DNA of 61,622 nucleotides from Calothrix sp. HK-06 (GCF_001904745.1 NZ_MRCD01000051.1:1-61622); one strand, 5' to 3'; positions 26,392 to 36,480 are shown, numbered from the stretch's first letter. A program made the numbers and translations. The notes: generated from the sequence alone by a model not told the origin.

Positions 26392-29300
26392 GTGTCTGAA
26401 AACAAAAAGACTTGTTTTATGGTTCGAGAGCTTGAGCGTAAATCCCAGAGTGCAGAATTTCCAGTTACAGCCCCTGCTGCCAACCCCGTATTTTTTAGAA
26501 CCTACAGTCGTCGTAACGACTTAGGAATGCGAGAAAGCTGGAATAAGGTGTGCGAACGTACTATTAATGGTTTAGTCGAGTTAGGTAAGCTAACACCCCA
26601 AGAAGCGGAACTCCTGACCAAAATGGAGCGTAGTATCAAGGCATTACCTAGTGGACGCTGGTTGTGGGTGGGTGGAACGGATTGGATCAAAAAACCTACC
26701 AACTTTTCAGGTGGCTACAATTGTACTTCTACAAATCTCGAAGATTGGAAAGCCTTCGGGTTAATGATGGATTTAGCGATGATGGGCTGTGGTACTGGCG
26801 CCATCTTAGAACCGAAATATATTAGTAAATTACCACCTATTCGCAATAAGCTAAATGTAATATTACAGGGAGAAATTGGTAAAACTAACTTAGAACGGCG
26901 CCGTGAAGAAACAGAAGTAGTTCAAATAGAGGCAAATCAAGTAACTATATATGTAGGTGACAGTCGTCAAGGTTGGGTTAAGTCATATCAAACTTTACTC
27001 GAACTTTCCACCGACGAACGCTTTACTTCGGAAGTGTCCGTTACAGTTGACCTTAGCGATGTTCGTAAAGCAGGTGAAACACTAAAAGGATTTGGTGGTG
27101 TTGCAAACCCTGTTAAATTGCCTGAACTATATACCAAATGTGCTTCTATTCTCAATAAGGCAATTGGTAGACAATTAAATTCTGTTGAATGTTGCTTATT
27201 AATTGACCAAGCTGCTGTATGTATAGTAGCCGGAAATATTAGACGCTGTTTACCAGAAGATGCTCTTGTTCATACATCAAAAGGCTTGGTTCCCATAAAA
27301 GATGTACAAATTGGTGATTTAGTGCAAACGCCCTTGGGATTTAGACATGTAGTCAACAAATTTGACCAAGGGTTACAGGATGTTTATGAAATTGAAACCA
27401 ATGCTACTTTTCCAAGAGCAACTTTAAATCATAGACAAGCTGTGCTTGCTGATGCAAGAGGCACAGTTGATTGGAAATTTGTGGCAAGTCTAACAGAAGG
27501 CGAATGTCTGTTACACAATACACAAGTTTTACCAGGTACCATTACTCACCTTCCACCTGATTTTACCCAGCAACGACCTGCACATAGTCGTACAGCTAAA
27601 GCATTTAAAATCCCGACATTAACACCAGAAGTTGCTTGGCTGATTGGTTTGACTCACGGTGACGGTTACGTTGCCCTAGGTCGTAACAAACATAACAAGC
27701 CTTATGGTAGAGTTGAATGGGCAGCAAATAGCTTGAACGTAGAAGAAACAGCCAGGATTCAAGCCAAAATAGATACAGCGTTAGCATTATTTGGACTTAC
27801 GGCACATCATGGCACTGTCAAAGGTGAAAATACATCTAAATCCGTTTGTTCTTCAATGCGTTTAGCTGAATATTTCCACCGTTATATCAAACAACCAAAT
27901 ACACCACTTGAAGTTCCTAGCTTTATTTTGCAAGGCACTTCTGATATTCGTGCAGCCTACCTAGCTGGTTTAATGGATAGTGATGGTGCCGTTAGTAACC
28001 GTCCACCACACCTTGTTACAAGTGTTTACCGTTCTTTTATTAGACAAGTTGGTGCAGTTTTATCCAGTTTGGGTATTGCTGGCAGAATTTCCATCGTTCG
28101 ACCCCAAAACCAACAATGGCGCCTAAAATACAACTTGACTATTCCTGCTTTTAAACAACGCTATAATGCACTAATTGCTCCCCATTCGACTAAAGGTGTA
28201 GTGCGTCAAGGGCTGAAAATGTACGGTTTTACAGTTCCCGGTGTAGTTATGCGGGAAACTTACACCTATAGCGAGATGCAAAAAATGGGATTTGTGGGTT
28301 CTCGCTCAGTTGATGCTAATTACGAACGTTACATTGCTGAATCTGAAATTAATTTAGATATTCCTGTTACAGTAAAAGGCTTGGGTAGCTTTGACAATGT
28401 ACAAACTTATGACATAGAAGTTGAAGAAGCACATTGTTTTTACTGCGATGGCTATCTTACTCATAACAGTGCGGGTATGCGTCAAGGTGCCAGTGATGAT
28501 ACTTTATTTGCTGATGCCAAAGCAAACCTATGGCAGCAAGACGCGGAAGGAAACTGGCGTATTGACCCAGAACGCGATGCCCTTCGTATGGCAAATCATA
28601 CCCGTGTATTTCACCGTAAGCCAACTCTATCTGAATGTATTGATGCAGTACGTAAGCAATATTACAGTGGGGAAGGCGCCATTCAATGGGCAGGCGAAGC
28701 AGTAGCGCGTACCAATTGCGACTTACTCTCAACTAGACAACTAAAAATAGATTTTCTCAAAGCTTACTCGCAAGGACAAGCCAAACAATGGCTACAAGAG
28801 CGCCATCCAAATATAGATGACAATGAATTAGAGCATCGCTTAGGAAGATTTGGTTTAAACCCTTGCGGAGAAATTATTGGTTCTAATTTCTTTTGTAATT
28901 TAGCAGAGGTACATTTAAATTTACTCGACCCTGATAATTATAAAGAGCAAGAAGAAGCATTTACTGCGGCCGCTTTATCTGTAGCAGCACTATTACACCA
29001 CAAATTTCTCGAACCGCGTTATCAATATAGTCGTGAACTCGACCCTATTGTTGGTGTTTCCTTTACTGGACTATTTGACTTCTTCGTTCATGCTTTTGGT
29101 GTTGACTGGTTACGTTGGTGGGAGCAAGGGCGCCCAGAAACACCCCAAGGTGTAATATTTAAAGCCAAAGAGCAAGAATATCTAAATCACTGGAAAAATA
29201 TAGTTCATAAAGCTGTATGGGAATATTGCGATAAACACGGTTTAAAACGTCCAAACCGCTGTACAACTGTTCAACCTAGTGGTACAAAATCTTTACTTAC

Positions 29301-29940
29301 AGGCGCCTCTCCAGGTTGGCACCCACCAAAGGCACAGCGCTTTATTCGTCGTATCACATGTCGTAAAAATGACCCCGTTGCTCTCGCATGTTTAGATTAC
29401 GGGTATCCAATTGTACCTTCACAATCAGACAAAGACGAAAACGGTAATTTGCTCAACGACCCATTCGACCCACGTTGTACAGAATGGCTTGTAGAAATAC
29501 CTGTTGCTGTATCTTGGGCTGACTTACCAGGCGCCGATAAAATCGATATCAGTAAATTTAATGCCCTGGCGCAAACAGATTTTTACATGCAAGTGCAAAA
29601 ATCTTACGTTACACATAACACCTCAGCCACCATTGAATTACGAGAAAATGAAATCGAAATTCTCGGCACCCGCATTTACGAAGCCATCCGCGACGATGAA
29701 GGATATATCAGCGCTGCATTACTCGCACGCTTCGACGACCTGCAAACCTTCCCCCGCTTACCATTTGAGCCAATATCCAAAGAAAAATACGAACAACTAA
29801 GCCAAGAAGTTGAAAGGCGCCGTAATAACGATGATTTTTATGACGCGCTTAGAAAATATGACTTTGGCGAAATGTCAGAAGCAGGCCCCGCAGGTTGTGA
29901 CTCCGACAAATGCATGATGCCAGAACAAAGTCCAAACTGA
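26392..29940 (+). CDS. nrdJ: Adenosylcobalamin-dependent ribonucleotide reductase with intein
   Basis: The precursor is 1182 residues: 775 of class II ribonucleotide reductase and 407 of intein. It makes deoxyribonucleotides with coenzyme B12. N-terminal ANPVFFRTYSRR; SGRWLWVGGT; the first active-site Cys region with NCTSTNLEDW; the loop NPCGEIIGSNFFCN; CTTVQPSGTKSLLTG; and a redox C-terminus (CDSDKCMMPE). The intein interrupts CIVAGNIRR^SAGMRQGA. Start GTG 26392, though ATG 26419 (MVRELERK) may be the true start. The stop TGA overlaps a repeat element (29938-30017). The cobyrinate diamide synthase gene at 38050 concerns the same cofactor. Confidence 0.9.
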   Translation: MSENKKTCFMVRELERKSQSAEFPVTAPAANPVFFRTYSRRNDLGMRESWNKVCERTINGLVELGKLTPQEAELLTKMERSIKALPSGRWLWVGGTDWIKKPTNFSGGYNCTSTNLEDWKAFGLMMDLAMMGCGTGAILEPKYISKLPPIRNKLNVILQGEIGKTNLERRREETEVVQIEANQVTIYVGDSRQGWVKSYQTLLELSTDERFTSEVSVTVDLSDVRKAGETLKGFGGVANPVKLPELYTKCASILNKAIGRQLNSVECCLLIDQAAVCIVAGNIRRCLPEDALVHTSKGLVPIKDVQIGDLVQTPLGFRHVVNKFDQGLQDVYEIETNATFPRATLNHRQAVLADARGTVDWKFVASLTEGECLLHNTQVLPGTITHLPPDFTQQRPAHSRTAKAFKIPTLTPEVAWLIGLTHGDGYVALGRNKHNKPYGRVEWAANSLNVEETARIQAKIDTALALFGLTAHHGTVKGENTSKSVCSSMRLAEYFHRYIKQPNTPLEVPSFILQGTSDIRAAYLAGLMDSDGAVSNRPPHLVTSVYRSFIRQVGAVLSSLGIAGRISIVRPQNQQWRLKYNLTIPAFKQRYNALIAPHSTKGVVRQGLKMYGFTVPGVVMRETYTYSEMQKMGFVGSRSVDANYERYIAESEINLDIPVTVKGLGSFDNVQTYDIEVEEAHCFYCDGYLTHNSAGMRQGASDDTLFADAKANLWQQDAEGNWRIDPERDALRMANHTRVFHRKPTLSECIDAVRKQYYSGEGAIQWAGEAVARTNCDLLSTRQLKIDFLKAYSQGQAKQWLQERHPNIDDNELEHRLGRFGLNPCGEIIGSNFFCNLAEVHLNLLDPDNYKEQEEAFTAAALSVAALLHHKFLEPRYQYSRELDPIVGVSFTGLFDFFVHAFGVDWLRWWEQGRPETPQGVIFKAKEQEYLNHWKNIVHKAVWEYCDKHGLKRPNRCTTVQPSGTKSLLTGASPGWHPPKAQRFIRRITCRKNDPVALACLDYGYPIVPSQSDKDENGNLLNDPFDPRCTEWLVEIPVAVSWADLPGADKIDISKFNALAQTDFYMQVQKSYVTHNTSATIELRENEIEILGTRIYEAIRDDEGYISAALLARFDDLQTFPRLPFEPISKEKYEQLSQEVERRRNNDDFYDALRKYDFGEMSEAGPAGCDSDKCMMPEQSPN
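27247..28467 (+). mobile_element. Intein in NrdJ with LAGLIDADG homing endonuclease
   Basis: 407 in-frame codons between Arg285 and Ser693 of the precursor. The N-terminal splicing residue is Cys (CLPEDALVHTSKG..PIKDVQIGD, block A), and the C-terminus is YDIEVEEAHCFYCDGYLTHN followed by Ser as the +1 residue. Two LAGLIDADG (DOD) motifs are seen: WLIGLTHGDGYVAL and YLAGLMDSDGAVS, with spacing normal for an active endonuclease. Splicing should join GNIRR to SAGMRQ. The terminal His-Asn and the Cys/Ser nucleophiles are all present, so splicing is expected. Confidence 0.9.
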
Positions 29941-30017
29941 TCCCCTTAACCCCCCTTAATAAGGGGGGAAAAAAGAGGGCTTAAAGCCCCCCTTAATAAG
30001 GGCGGTTGGGGGGATCA
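29938..30017. repeat. MITE-like element with TGATCCCC ends
   Basis: An 80-base sequence with terminal inverted repeats TGATCCCC and GGGGATCA and internal CCCCCCTTAATAAGGGGGG. Its first three bases are the stop codon of nrdJ. A related shorter piece is at 31130-31160 (CCCCCTTATTAAGGGGGGTTGGGGGGAT). No gene is inside. Confidence 0.7.
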
Positions 30018-30062
30018 ATTATGCTAATATTTACCATATATTTTTAATTCAAAGAGCCGTGA

Positions 30063-30740
30063 ATGATTCAACAAGAATGGTTGATTGATGAAACCGTAGC
30101 CCTTGAAGAACAACCCGTCAGTCGAGGCGCCACTAGAGAATCAGCAAGTATAGCAGAACCAGTAAATATAGCAATTCGACTACAAGATATTTTTATTTGG
30201 GACACAAAAAAATGGTTTGGTGTCGCCGAAATGCGCCTAGATGCACTAGTTGTGCATGGTTGCGCCATACCAGGAGAACAAACAAGTATTTACACACCCC
30301 AAACCTTCCGTTTTCCTGGAGTCAAAAACAACGACCGTTTACCCACAGGTGAAAACGGCTTATTAATCTTTTACGGTCAAGCACAACACTTCCTAGATAT
30401 TTTCATCACAGTATCTCGCAACCGCCAAGATTCAGACGACCTAGCAACATTATTAAAAGAACAACTACCATCTACAGAATTTCAAGGCGCCGCCGCAACC
30501 CTACTAGGACTAGCCATCGCAGCACCACAAGTAGCAACCATCACAGGTGCCCTAGGCGCCGCATCTGTCATAGGTAACGTAACATACCAAGCCCTACGCA
30601 AAGTCACAGGCGATACAGTCGGTTTATACCGAACATCGTGGCTACAAAACAGAGACAACTTCGGCATCGGGCGCCATCCCATTAACGGTTCCCACCACGT
30701 CAAAGACCTCTCATTCTGGTACGAAATACTTCAGGAATAA
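30063..30740 (+). CDS. Hypothetical protein with Gly/Ala-rich helix
   Basis: A 225-residue protein with no recognised family. A polar N-terminal part (residues 1-130) has beta-type stretches such as FGVAEMRLDALVVHG and QHFLDIFITVSRN; a hydrophobic Ala/Gly-rich region, residues about 140-175 (GAAATLLGLAIAAPQVATITGALG), may insert in a membrane or form a packed hairpin. The C-terminus is GRHPINGSHHVKDLSFWYEI. SD GAGCCGTGA is poor. It has four GGCGCC palindromes. It lies alone after the nrdJ repeat element. Confidence 0.55.
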   Translation: MIQQEWLIDETVALEEQPVSRGATRESASIAEPVNIAIRLQDIFIWDTKKWFGVAEMRLDALVVHGCAIPGEQTSIYTPQTFRFPGVKNNDRLPTGENGLLIFYGQAQHFLDIFITVSRNRQDSDDLATLLKEQLPSTEFQGAAATLLGLAIAAPQVATITGALGAASVIGNVTYQALRKVTGDTVGLYRTSWLQNRDNFGIGRHPINGSHHVKDLSFWYEILQE

Positions 30741-31253
30741 CGAAACCCAGAAACCTGGTTTCCCCCCACTAAGCACAACAATCTACAATAGAAACCAAAG
30801 GAAACCAGGTTTCTTACTAAGCAAGACATTATTATAAATCCACAATGAAACTAACAGGTTCCCAATATAAACAACTAACCGAAGCATTGCTCTGATGCCA
30901 ATGGTAATTTTGTTGGTGAATTAATTGACCCTATTCTTCTGTCTACTGATTGCGATGGTAATTGGATTTTGCTTTAATATGAATTTTATTTCTAATGGTA
31001 GATGACATTTATAATTTTTTAATATAATAGAATTACTTTAAGGTTCATACGAAAAAAGGCTTATAACTTTACTTTAAATAACCGTGCCAATCTTAAAGAT
31101 GCTTCGTTCCTCAGCATGACAACTCTTAGCTCCCCCTTATTAAGGGGGGTTGGGGGGATGACATATGACTTTCATTTAACCCGCTCCTACCGTTTGCAGA
31201 TTGTTACAATAATTAATGATTACAATGGTTTATAATACGGCGCCTTTGGGGGT
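30741..31253. other. Repeat-rich gap
   Basis: Contains inverted GAAACC repeats (30748-30814, arms CAGAAACCTGGTTTCC and GGAAACCAGGTTTC), an effector-domain relic (30845), a TCATGCTGAGG repeat on the minus strand (31084-31124) and the CCCCCTTATTAAGGGGGG element (31130-31160). 30894-30978 encodes NFVGELIDPILLSTDCDGNWILL and a stop, possibly the tail of another lost gene. No intact gene. Confidence 0.55.
30845..30895 (+). pseudogene. Relic of an effector-associated domain (EAD1) start
   Basis: ATG 30845 reads MKLTGSQYKQLTEALL then TGA. This equals the typical first helix of effector-associated domain 1 proteins (L(S/T)G.QY.QL..ALL..F), which couple conflict or signalling effectors in cyanobacteria. 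Only 16 codons survive. The assignment rests on this short pattern. Confidence 0.4.
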
Positions 31254-31262
31254 ATGAATATT

Positions 31263-31472
31263 ATGTTTCTTGATGAACTGTCACCTATATTTAAGCAATT
31301 GCTTCAGCATCCGGTCTCGTTTTTGGGTGGTTTTGCTTCTGGCGCCTTGCGTCTTCACCTTGCTGATGACCCTGTAAGAAGTTGGCTTAACCAGCAAATG
31401 GGTACTAGCTATACTCCACCTGTTACTCATAATGGCAAGTCTACTGGCCCTCAGTCTATTTCTATTGAGTAA
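31263..31472 (+). CDS. Small conserved cyanobacterial protein
   Basis: A 69-residue protein (72 if ATG 31254 is used). MFLDELSPIFKQLLQHPVSFLGGFASGALRLHLADDPVRSWLNQQ followed by a Ser/Thr/Pro/Gly tail ending GPQSISIE. The FLGGFASG..RL.L.DDPV.SWL pattern resembles short hypothetical proteins of filamentous cyanobacteria; the first half is amphipathic. Function unknown. GGGGG lies 11 bases before ATG 31263. Confidence 0.6.
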   Translation: MFLDELSPIFKQLLQHPVSFLGGFASGALRLHLADDPVRSWLNQQMGTSYTPPVTHNGKSTGPQSISIE

Positions 31473-31978
31473 TGTTTTAATGGTAAGGTGCGTTGGTAGC
31501 GTCACGCACCCTACATATTGAGTATAATTACTCAGGAAAAATTTATGGATGATGCGATAAAAATGCGCTAAATTTAAAGTGAGTTTAAGAGAATGCTTGT
31601 ATTTTCTTATGATTACTATGAATTTATTTAAATCAAGTTTAATGATGGTTTTATTATCTTTATCCAAAGAAAAGATATACGTCTAATTAGCACAAAAGGT
31701 TAAGACATCTGAAATATAAGTTAGACTTACCTAAACTTACTAACCTTTGTAAAATCTCATACTTTGAAATTTGGCACAATCAGTTATTATTATGAGCGTA
31801 TACACAAGTTCAGCCCAAATGATGGTTGCGCTGTTTATGGTATGACATAATATGTTAGCCTCGGACGGCGCCAGTTATTGATCGTAAAGTACGAATCGCT
31901 TAGTTTAAATAGCAGTTAGTAACGAACGGTCTTGCAGTTGAACGAAAATGTTTTCTGTTTATATTTAACGCGATCCAC
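31473..31978. other. Gap and probable long leader of the RNA-binding protein gene
   Basis: A repeat (AGGTGCGTTGGTAGCGTCACGCACCCTACA) lies at 31483-31519. The remainder is AT-rich with no gene. The last 100-200 bases before ATG 31979 may form a long leader, as reported for cold-regulated rbp genes, but no motif was identified. Confidence 0.4.
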
Positions 31979-32287
31979 ATGACTATTTACGTTGGAAATC
32001 TCTCTTACCGCGCTACCGAAGCAGACCTAAGAGCAGTGTTCGCAGACTACGGCGAGGTGACTAGAGTAGTCCTGCCTACCGACCGTGAAACTGGTCGGAT
32101 GCGCGGGTTTGCCTTTGTTGACATGAACGAAGATGCCCAAGAAGATACAGCTATTACCGAACTTGACGGCGCCGAATGGATGGGGCGCCAGCTTCGCGTC
32201 AATAAAGCTAAACCACGCGAAGGCGGTGGTGGCGGTGGCGGTAATCGACGAGGAGATTGGGCAGGTAAACAGGAAGCTTATGAATAA
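31979..32287 (+). CDS. RNA-binding protein with one RRM domain (Rbp type)
   Basis: A 102-residue protein: one RRM from residue 2 with RNP2 IYVGNLSY and RNP1 RGFAFVDM, and a short Gly-rich tail (GGGGGGGNRRGDW). This is the typical cyanobacterial Rbp build; homologues bind U-rich or G-rich RNA, are often cold-induced and affect mRNA localisation near thylakoids. It is followed by a strong terminator at 32389. No rpsU gene was found downstream. Confidence 0.9.
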   Translation: MTIYVGNLSYRATEADLRAVFADYGEVTRVVLPTDRETGRMRGFAFVDMNEDAQEDTAITELDGAEWMGRQLRVNKAKPREGGGGGGGNRRGDWAGKQEAYE

Positions 32288-32388
32288 TGGAACATAATCA
32301 TAGCAAATTGTTTTCTTACTACGCAAGCCATTGGTCGCGTTTTTATTGACAGAAAACAATTCCGGTCAATGTAAGCCATAGACAATGT

Positions 32389-32438
32389 AAACCGACGAGT
32401 CGTGTTATTCCTATAACTATCACGACTGGTCGGTTTTT
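32389..32438 (+). terminator. Rho-independent terminator of the rbp gene
   Basis: AACCGACGAGTCGTG, a loop, CACGACTGGTCGGTTTTT: a stem of about 15 bp with one mismatch and a T-run, 102 bases after the stop. Confidence 0.85.
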
Positions 32439-32553
32439 GGCGCTTGATACGAAGGTGCCTCACTCTTACTTTCTTTAGTTAATCTAAAAACACTTATCAG
32501 TTCTGAAATTAAATTTCTAATATAGAGGCAGCACGAGCAAGAGGATTTAAAAC

Positions 32554-33603
32554 ATGGCTCAAGCATCAGAATATGCCGATTTATCGATGGTTAACGCTGA
32601 TCAAGATGGCTTAGACCGTGATTGTACAACCCTGTCACGTCACGTTCTACAGCAATTACAGAGTTTTTCCCCAGAGGCACAAGATTTAAGCGCGTTAATG
32701 AATCGTATCGGGCTTGCAGGTAAGTTAGTAGCTCGTCGTCTCAGTCGCGCTGGGTTGATGGAAGGTGTATTGGGATTCACTGGAGAGGTTAATGTTCAAG
32801 GTGAATCGGTTAAAAAGATGGATGTATACGCCAATGACGTGTTTATCTCCGTCTTTAAGCAAAGCGGTTTGGTATGTAGACTCGCATCCGAAGAAATGGA
32901 TGAACCTTACTATATTCCAGAAAATTGTCCGATTGGTCGGTATACTTTGCTTTACGACCCAATAGATGGTTCGTCAAATACTGATACTAATCTGAGTCTT
33001 GGCTCTATTTTCTCAATTCGTAAACAAGAAGGCGAAGATTTAGACGGCAAAGCCAGTGATTTGCTCACTGCTGGACGTAATCAAATTGCTGCTGGATATA
33101 TTCTCTACGGGCCCAGCACAATGCTCGTATATACCATCGGTCGTGGGGTTCATTCGTTTACACTCGACCCCAGTTTAGGCGAGTTTATCTTAACTGAAGA
33201 AAATATTAAGATTCCTGATCAAGGCTCTGTTTACAGTGTTAACGAAGGTAACTTCTGGCAGTGGGATGAATCAATACGTGAGTACATTCGCTATGTCCAT
33301 CGGACAGAAGGATATACCGCTCGCTATAGTGGCGCAATGGTCAGTGATATTCATAGAGTATTATTGCAAGGCGGTGTGTTCTTGTATCCCGGTACAGTCA
33401 AAAAACCTGAAGGTAAACTACGTTTGCTCTACGAAACGGCGCCATTAGCATTCATTATCGAACAAGCTGGTGGTCGTGCTACTACTGGTGTTATGGATAT
33501 ATTGGATGTAGTAGCAGAAAAACTGCACCAGCGTACTCCCTTAATTATCGGTAGTAAGCATGACGTGGCAAAAGTAGAGTCATTCATTAAAAATGGTCAT
33601 TAA
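32554..33603 (+). CDS. fbp: Fructose-1,6-bisphosphatase class 1
   Basis: A 349-residue cytoplasmic enzyme converting fructose-1,6-bisphosphate to fructose-6-phosphate. Metal and substrate motifs: [33 protein letters not shown], and the phosphate site [18 protein letters not shown] with [20 protein letters not shown] near the end. Length is normal. It is the first gene of the block with tal, zwf and opcA and starts after AAGAGG. This order is known from Nostoc, where the operon feeds reductant to heterocysts. The gap to tal holds two palindromes that may reduce read-through. Confidence 0.9.
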   Translation: MAQASEYADLSMVNADQDGLDRDCTTLSRHVLQQLQSFSPEAQDLSALMNRIGLAGKLVARRLSRAGLMEGVLGFTGEVNVQGESVKKMDVYANDVFISVFKQSGLVCRLASEEMDEPYYIPENCPIGRYTLLYDPIDGSSNTDTNLSLGSIFSIRKQEGEDLDGKASDLLTAGRNQIAAGYILYGPSTMLVYTIGRGVHSFTLDPSLGEFILTEENIKIPDQGSVYSVNEGNFWQWDESIREYIRYVHRTEGYTARYSGAMVSDIHRVLLQGGVFLYPGTVKKPEGKLRLLYETAPLAFIIEQAGGRATTGVMDILDVVAEKLHQRTPLIIGSKHDVAKVESFIKNGH

Positions 33604-33607
33604 TGAA

Positions 33608-33672
33608 TGTAGAGACGTGACATGTCACGTCTCCAGATGCGGGTATCAGACGCGACATGTCGCGTCTCTACA
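33608..33672. repeat. GTAGAGACG palindromes, copies 3 and 4
   Basis: GAGACGTGACATGTCACGTCTC (33612-33633) and AGACGCGACATGTCGCGTCT (33648-33667) lie side by side between fbp and tal, with GTAGA before the first and CTCTAC after the second. Confidence 0.75.
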
Positions 33673-33736
33673 AACAAACAATAATTCCTTTCATGTGGCT
33701 ATAGCGGAGATTAATTAGCAATCTGCGAGGGAAATT

Positions 33737-34882
33737 ATGGCAACCAATCATCTACTGGAAATTAAAAACCACGGTCAAAGTATCTGGATGGATAATTTGA
33801 CTAGGGATATTATCAAATCAGGAGAACTCAAAAATCTCGTCGAAAACCAAGGCATTTGTGGAATTACCTCAAACCCTGCCATCTTTGAAAAGGCTATATA
33901 CGGTAATGCTATCTATGATGCTGATATCGAAGCAGGTGTTCGCGCCGGATTACCTACGTATAAAATCTACGAATCGCTTGTATTTGAAGATATTCGCAAT
34001 GCCTGTGACATTTTACGTCCTGTATATGATGCTACAGATGGTTTAGATGGTTATGTAAGTATAGAAGTCCCACCGACTATTGCCCACGATACTGAAGCGA
34101 CAATTAAAGAAGCTCGTCGCTACTACGAAGAAATTGGCAAAGACAACGTAATGATTAAGATTCCCGGAACAGAAGCCGGGTTGCCTGCTGTAGAGACTGT
34201 AATATCGGAAGGGATTAACGTTAACGTCACACTGCTATTTAGTGTGCAAAGTTATGTTAATTGTTTCTGGGCTTATATTCGTGGCTTAGAAAAACGTTCA
34301 GCAGAAGGTAATGCTATTAACAAAATTTCTTCTGTCGCTAGTTTCTTTCTTAGCCGAATCGATAGCAATATTGATGCCAAAATCGATGCGACACTTAAAA
34401 AGGGGATTCCCGACATCGCTGTAGATGCTAAACTACGCGCAGTGAAAGGAAAAGTAGCAATTGCTAACGCCAAAATCGCCTACCAAGAGTATAAGAAAAT
34501 TGTACAAGACGAACGCTGGCAAGCTTTAGCAGCAAAGGGTGCAAATGTACAACGGTTATTATGGGCTTCTACAAGTACTAAAGACCCAAGTTACAGTGAC
34601 GTTATGTACGTTGATCAACTAATTGGTCCAGAAACCGTTAATACTTTACCTCCTGCAACAATCGAAGCTTGTAGCGACCATTGTGACGTTGCAAGTCGCG
34701 TGGAAAGCAATGTTGACGAAGCTTACAACCTTATTGATAGTCTTAAAGACCCAGATATCAATATTGACATTAATACCGTTATGGATGAACTTCTCACCGA
34801 CGGTATTGATAAGTTTGTCAAACCTTTTGAGTCATTAATGAACTCTTTAGAAGACAAAATTAAGCTATTGTCTCCTGTGTAG
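33737..34882 (+). CDS. tal: Transaldolase
   Basis: A 381-residue enzyme of the pentose phosphate pathway. NHGQSIWMDNLTRDII and GITSNPAIFEKAI form the start of the barrel; the Schiff-base Lys is in VMIKIPGTEAG; NVNVTLLFSV, SVASFFLSRIDS and RLLWASTSTKDPSYSDVMYVDQLIGPETVNTLPP complete it. The length (381) is typical of cyanobacterial long-form transaldolase. It lies between fbp and zwf. An 8-bp hairpin GGTTAGGG/CCCTAACC follows at 34890-34912. Confidence 0.9.
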   Translation: MATNHLLEIKNHGQSIWMDNLTRDIIKSGELKNLVENQGICGITSNPAIFEKAIYGNAIYDADIEAGVRAGLPTYKIYESLVFEDIRNACDILRPVYDATDGLDGYVSIEVPPTIAHDTEATIKEARRYYEEIGKDNVMIKIPGTEAGLPAVETVISEGINVNVTLLFSVQSYVNCFWAYIRGLEKRSAEGNAINKISSVASFFLSRIDSNIDAKIDATLKKGIPDIAVDAKLRAVKGKVAIANAKIAYQEYKKIVQDERWQALAAKGANVQRLLWASTSTKDPSYSDVMYVDQLIGPETVNTLPPATIEACSDHCDVASRVESNVDEAYNLIDSLKDPDINIDINTVMDELLTDGIDKFVKPFESLMNSLEDKIKLLSPV

Positions 34883-34889
34883 GAAATAT

Positions 34890-34912
34890 GGGTTAGGGAC
34901 TAGCCCCTAACC
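34890..34912. repeat. Hairpin after tal
   Basis: GGTTAGGG-ACTAGC-CCCTAACC; a candidate weak terminator or processing stem between tal and zwf. No T-run. Confidence 0.5.
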
Positions 34913-34947
34913 TAATCTAAAATCCATTCATTCTTCATCAAAATTCT

Positions 34948-36477
34948 ATGGTCAGTCTGCTAGAAAATCCTTTGCGGGTTGGTCTGCAACAACAAGGGAT
35001 GCCCGAACCCCAAATCATTATAATCTTCGGCGCCTCCGGAGACTTGACTTGGCGTAAGCTTGTACCATCGTTGTACAAACTGCGAAAAGAACGACGCATA
35101 CCACCAGAAACAACCATTGTTGGAGTCGCGCGTCGCGAGTGGACTCACGAATATTTCCGTGAACAAATGCGGAAAGGTATGGAAGAAGCTCACGGTGGTG
35201 TACATCCAGAAGAACTCTGGCAAGACTTTGCTCAAGGTTTGTTTTACTGTTCCGGTAACACCGATAAACCCGAAGATTACCAAAAACTTAAGAAATTTTT
35301 AAGCGAACTTGATGAGAAACGAGGAACGCGCGGCAACCGCATGTTCTACCTCTCACTTTCTCCTAACCTATTCGCCGAAGCTATTAAACAGCTTGGTAAT
35401 GCCAAGATGCTTGATGACCCTTATAAGCATCGTTTGGTAATTGAAAAACCATTTGGTCGTGATTTAGCTTCTGCAAAAAGTCTAAACGTTGTAGTACAAA
35501 AACACTGCAAAGAAAACCAAGTTTACCGTATTGACCACTATTTAGGTAAAGACACAGTACAAAACTTGTTGGTATTTCGTTTTGCCAACGCCATTTTTGA
35601 ACCATTGTGGAACCGTCGTTTTGTAGACCACGTACAAATAACAGTTGCTGAAACCGTCGGTGTTGAAGACCGCGCAGGTTACTACGAATCATCCGGCGCC
35701 TTACGAGACATGTTGCAAAATCACCTCATGCAACTTTATTGTATGACCGCGATGGAGGCGCCTAACGCAATGGATGCAGAAAGTATCCGTACAGAAAAAG
35801 TAAAGGTGCTACAAGCTACTCGACTGGCAGACGTTAATAACTTAGATTTATCCGCAATACGCGGTCAATACAGTTCTGGCTGGATGAAGGGCAAACAAGT
35901 ACCTGGGTATCGCGAAGAACCAGGTGTTAACCCCAACTCAACCACACCCACATTTGTAGCGATGAAATTTGTCATCGATAACTGGCGCTGGCAAGGTGTT
36001 CCTTTCTACCTTAGAACTGGAAAGCGAATGCCCAAAAAAGTCAGCGAAATATCCATCCACTTCCGCGAAGTCCCCTCGCGTATTTTCCAATCTGCCGCTC
36101 AACAAGTTAACGCCAACGTTTTGGCAATGCGAATTCAGCCTAACGAAGGAATTTCGCTACGCTTTGAAGTGAAAATGCCTGGAGCAGACTTCCGTACTCG
36201 TTCAGTAGATATGGACTTTAGTTATGGTTCGTTTGGTATCGAAGCAACATCAGATGCATACGACCGTCTATTTTTAGATTGCATGATGGGAGACCAAACC
36301 CTATTTACGCGCGGTGACGAAGTTGAAGCCGCATGGCAAGTAGTAACACCAGCACTAAGTGTTTGGGATGCATCCTCTAACCCAATAGTAGTTCCTCAGT
36401 ATGAAGCTGGTACCTGGGAACCTGTTGAAGCCGAACTACTCATTAACCGCGACGGTCGTCGTTGGAGAAGACTTTAA
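34948..36477 (+). CDS. zwf: Glucose-6-phosphate 1-dehydrogenase
   Basis: A 509-residue enzyme oxidising glucose-6-phosphate with NADP+. Seen: the nucleotide motif [12 protein letters not shown], the substrate motif [13 protein letters not shown] with the catalytic His, and [18 protein letters not shown]. Complete and normal length. In cyanobacteria it is redox-controlled through OpcA, whose gene follows 118 bases downstream across a repeat cluster. Confidence 0.95.
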   Translation: MVSLLENPLRVGLQQQGMPEPQIIIIFGASGDLTWRKLVPSLYKLRKERRIPPETTIVGVARREWTHEYFREQMRKGMEEAHGGVHPEELWQDFAQGLFYCSGNTDKPEDYQKLKKFLSELDEKRGTRGNRMFYLSLSPNLFAEAIKQLGNAKMLDDPYKHRLVIEKPFGRDLASAKSLNVVVQKHCKENQVYRIDHYLGKDTVQNLLVFRFANAIFEPLWNRRFVDHVQITVAETVGVEDRAGYYESSGALRDMLQNHLMQLYCMTAMEAPNAMDAESIRTEKVKVLQATRLADVNNLDLSAIRGQYSSGWMKGKQVPGYREEPGVNPNSTTPTFVAMKFVIDNWRWQGVPFYLRTGKRMPKKVSEISIHFREVPSRIFQSAAQQVNANVLAMRIQPNEGISLRFEVKMPGADFRTRSVDMDFSYGSFGIEATSDAYDRLFLDCMMGDQTLFTRGDEVEAAWQVVTPALSVWDASSNPIVVPQYEAGTWEPVEAELLINRDGRRWRRL

Positions 36478-36480
36478 AAA

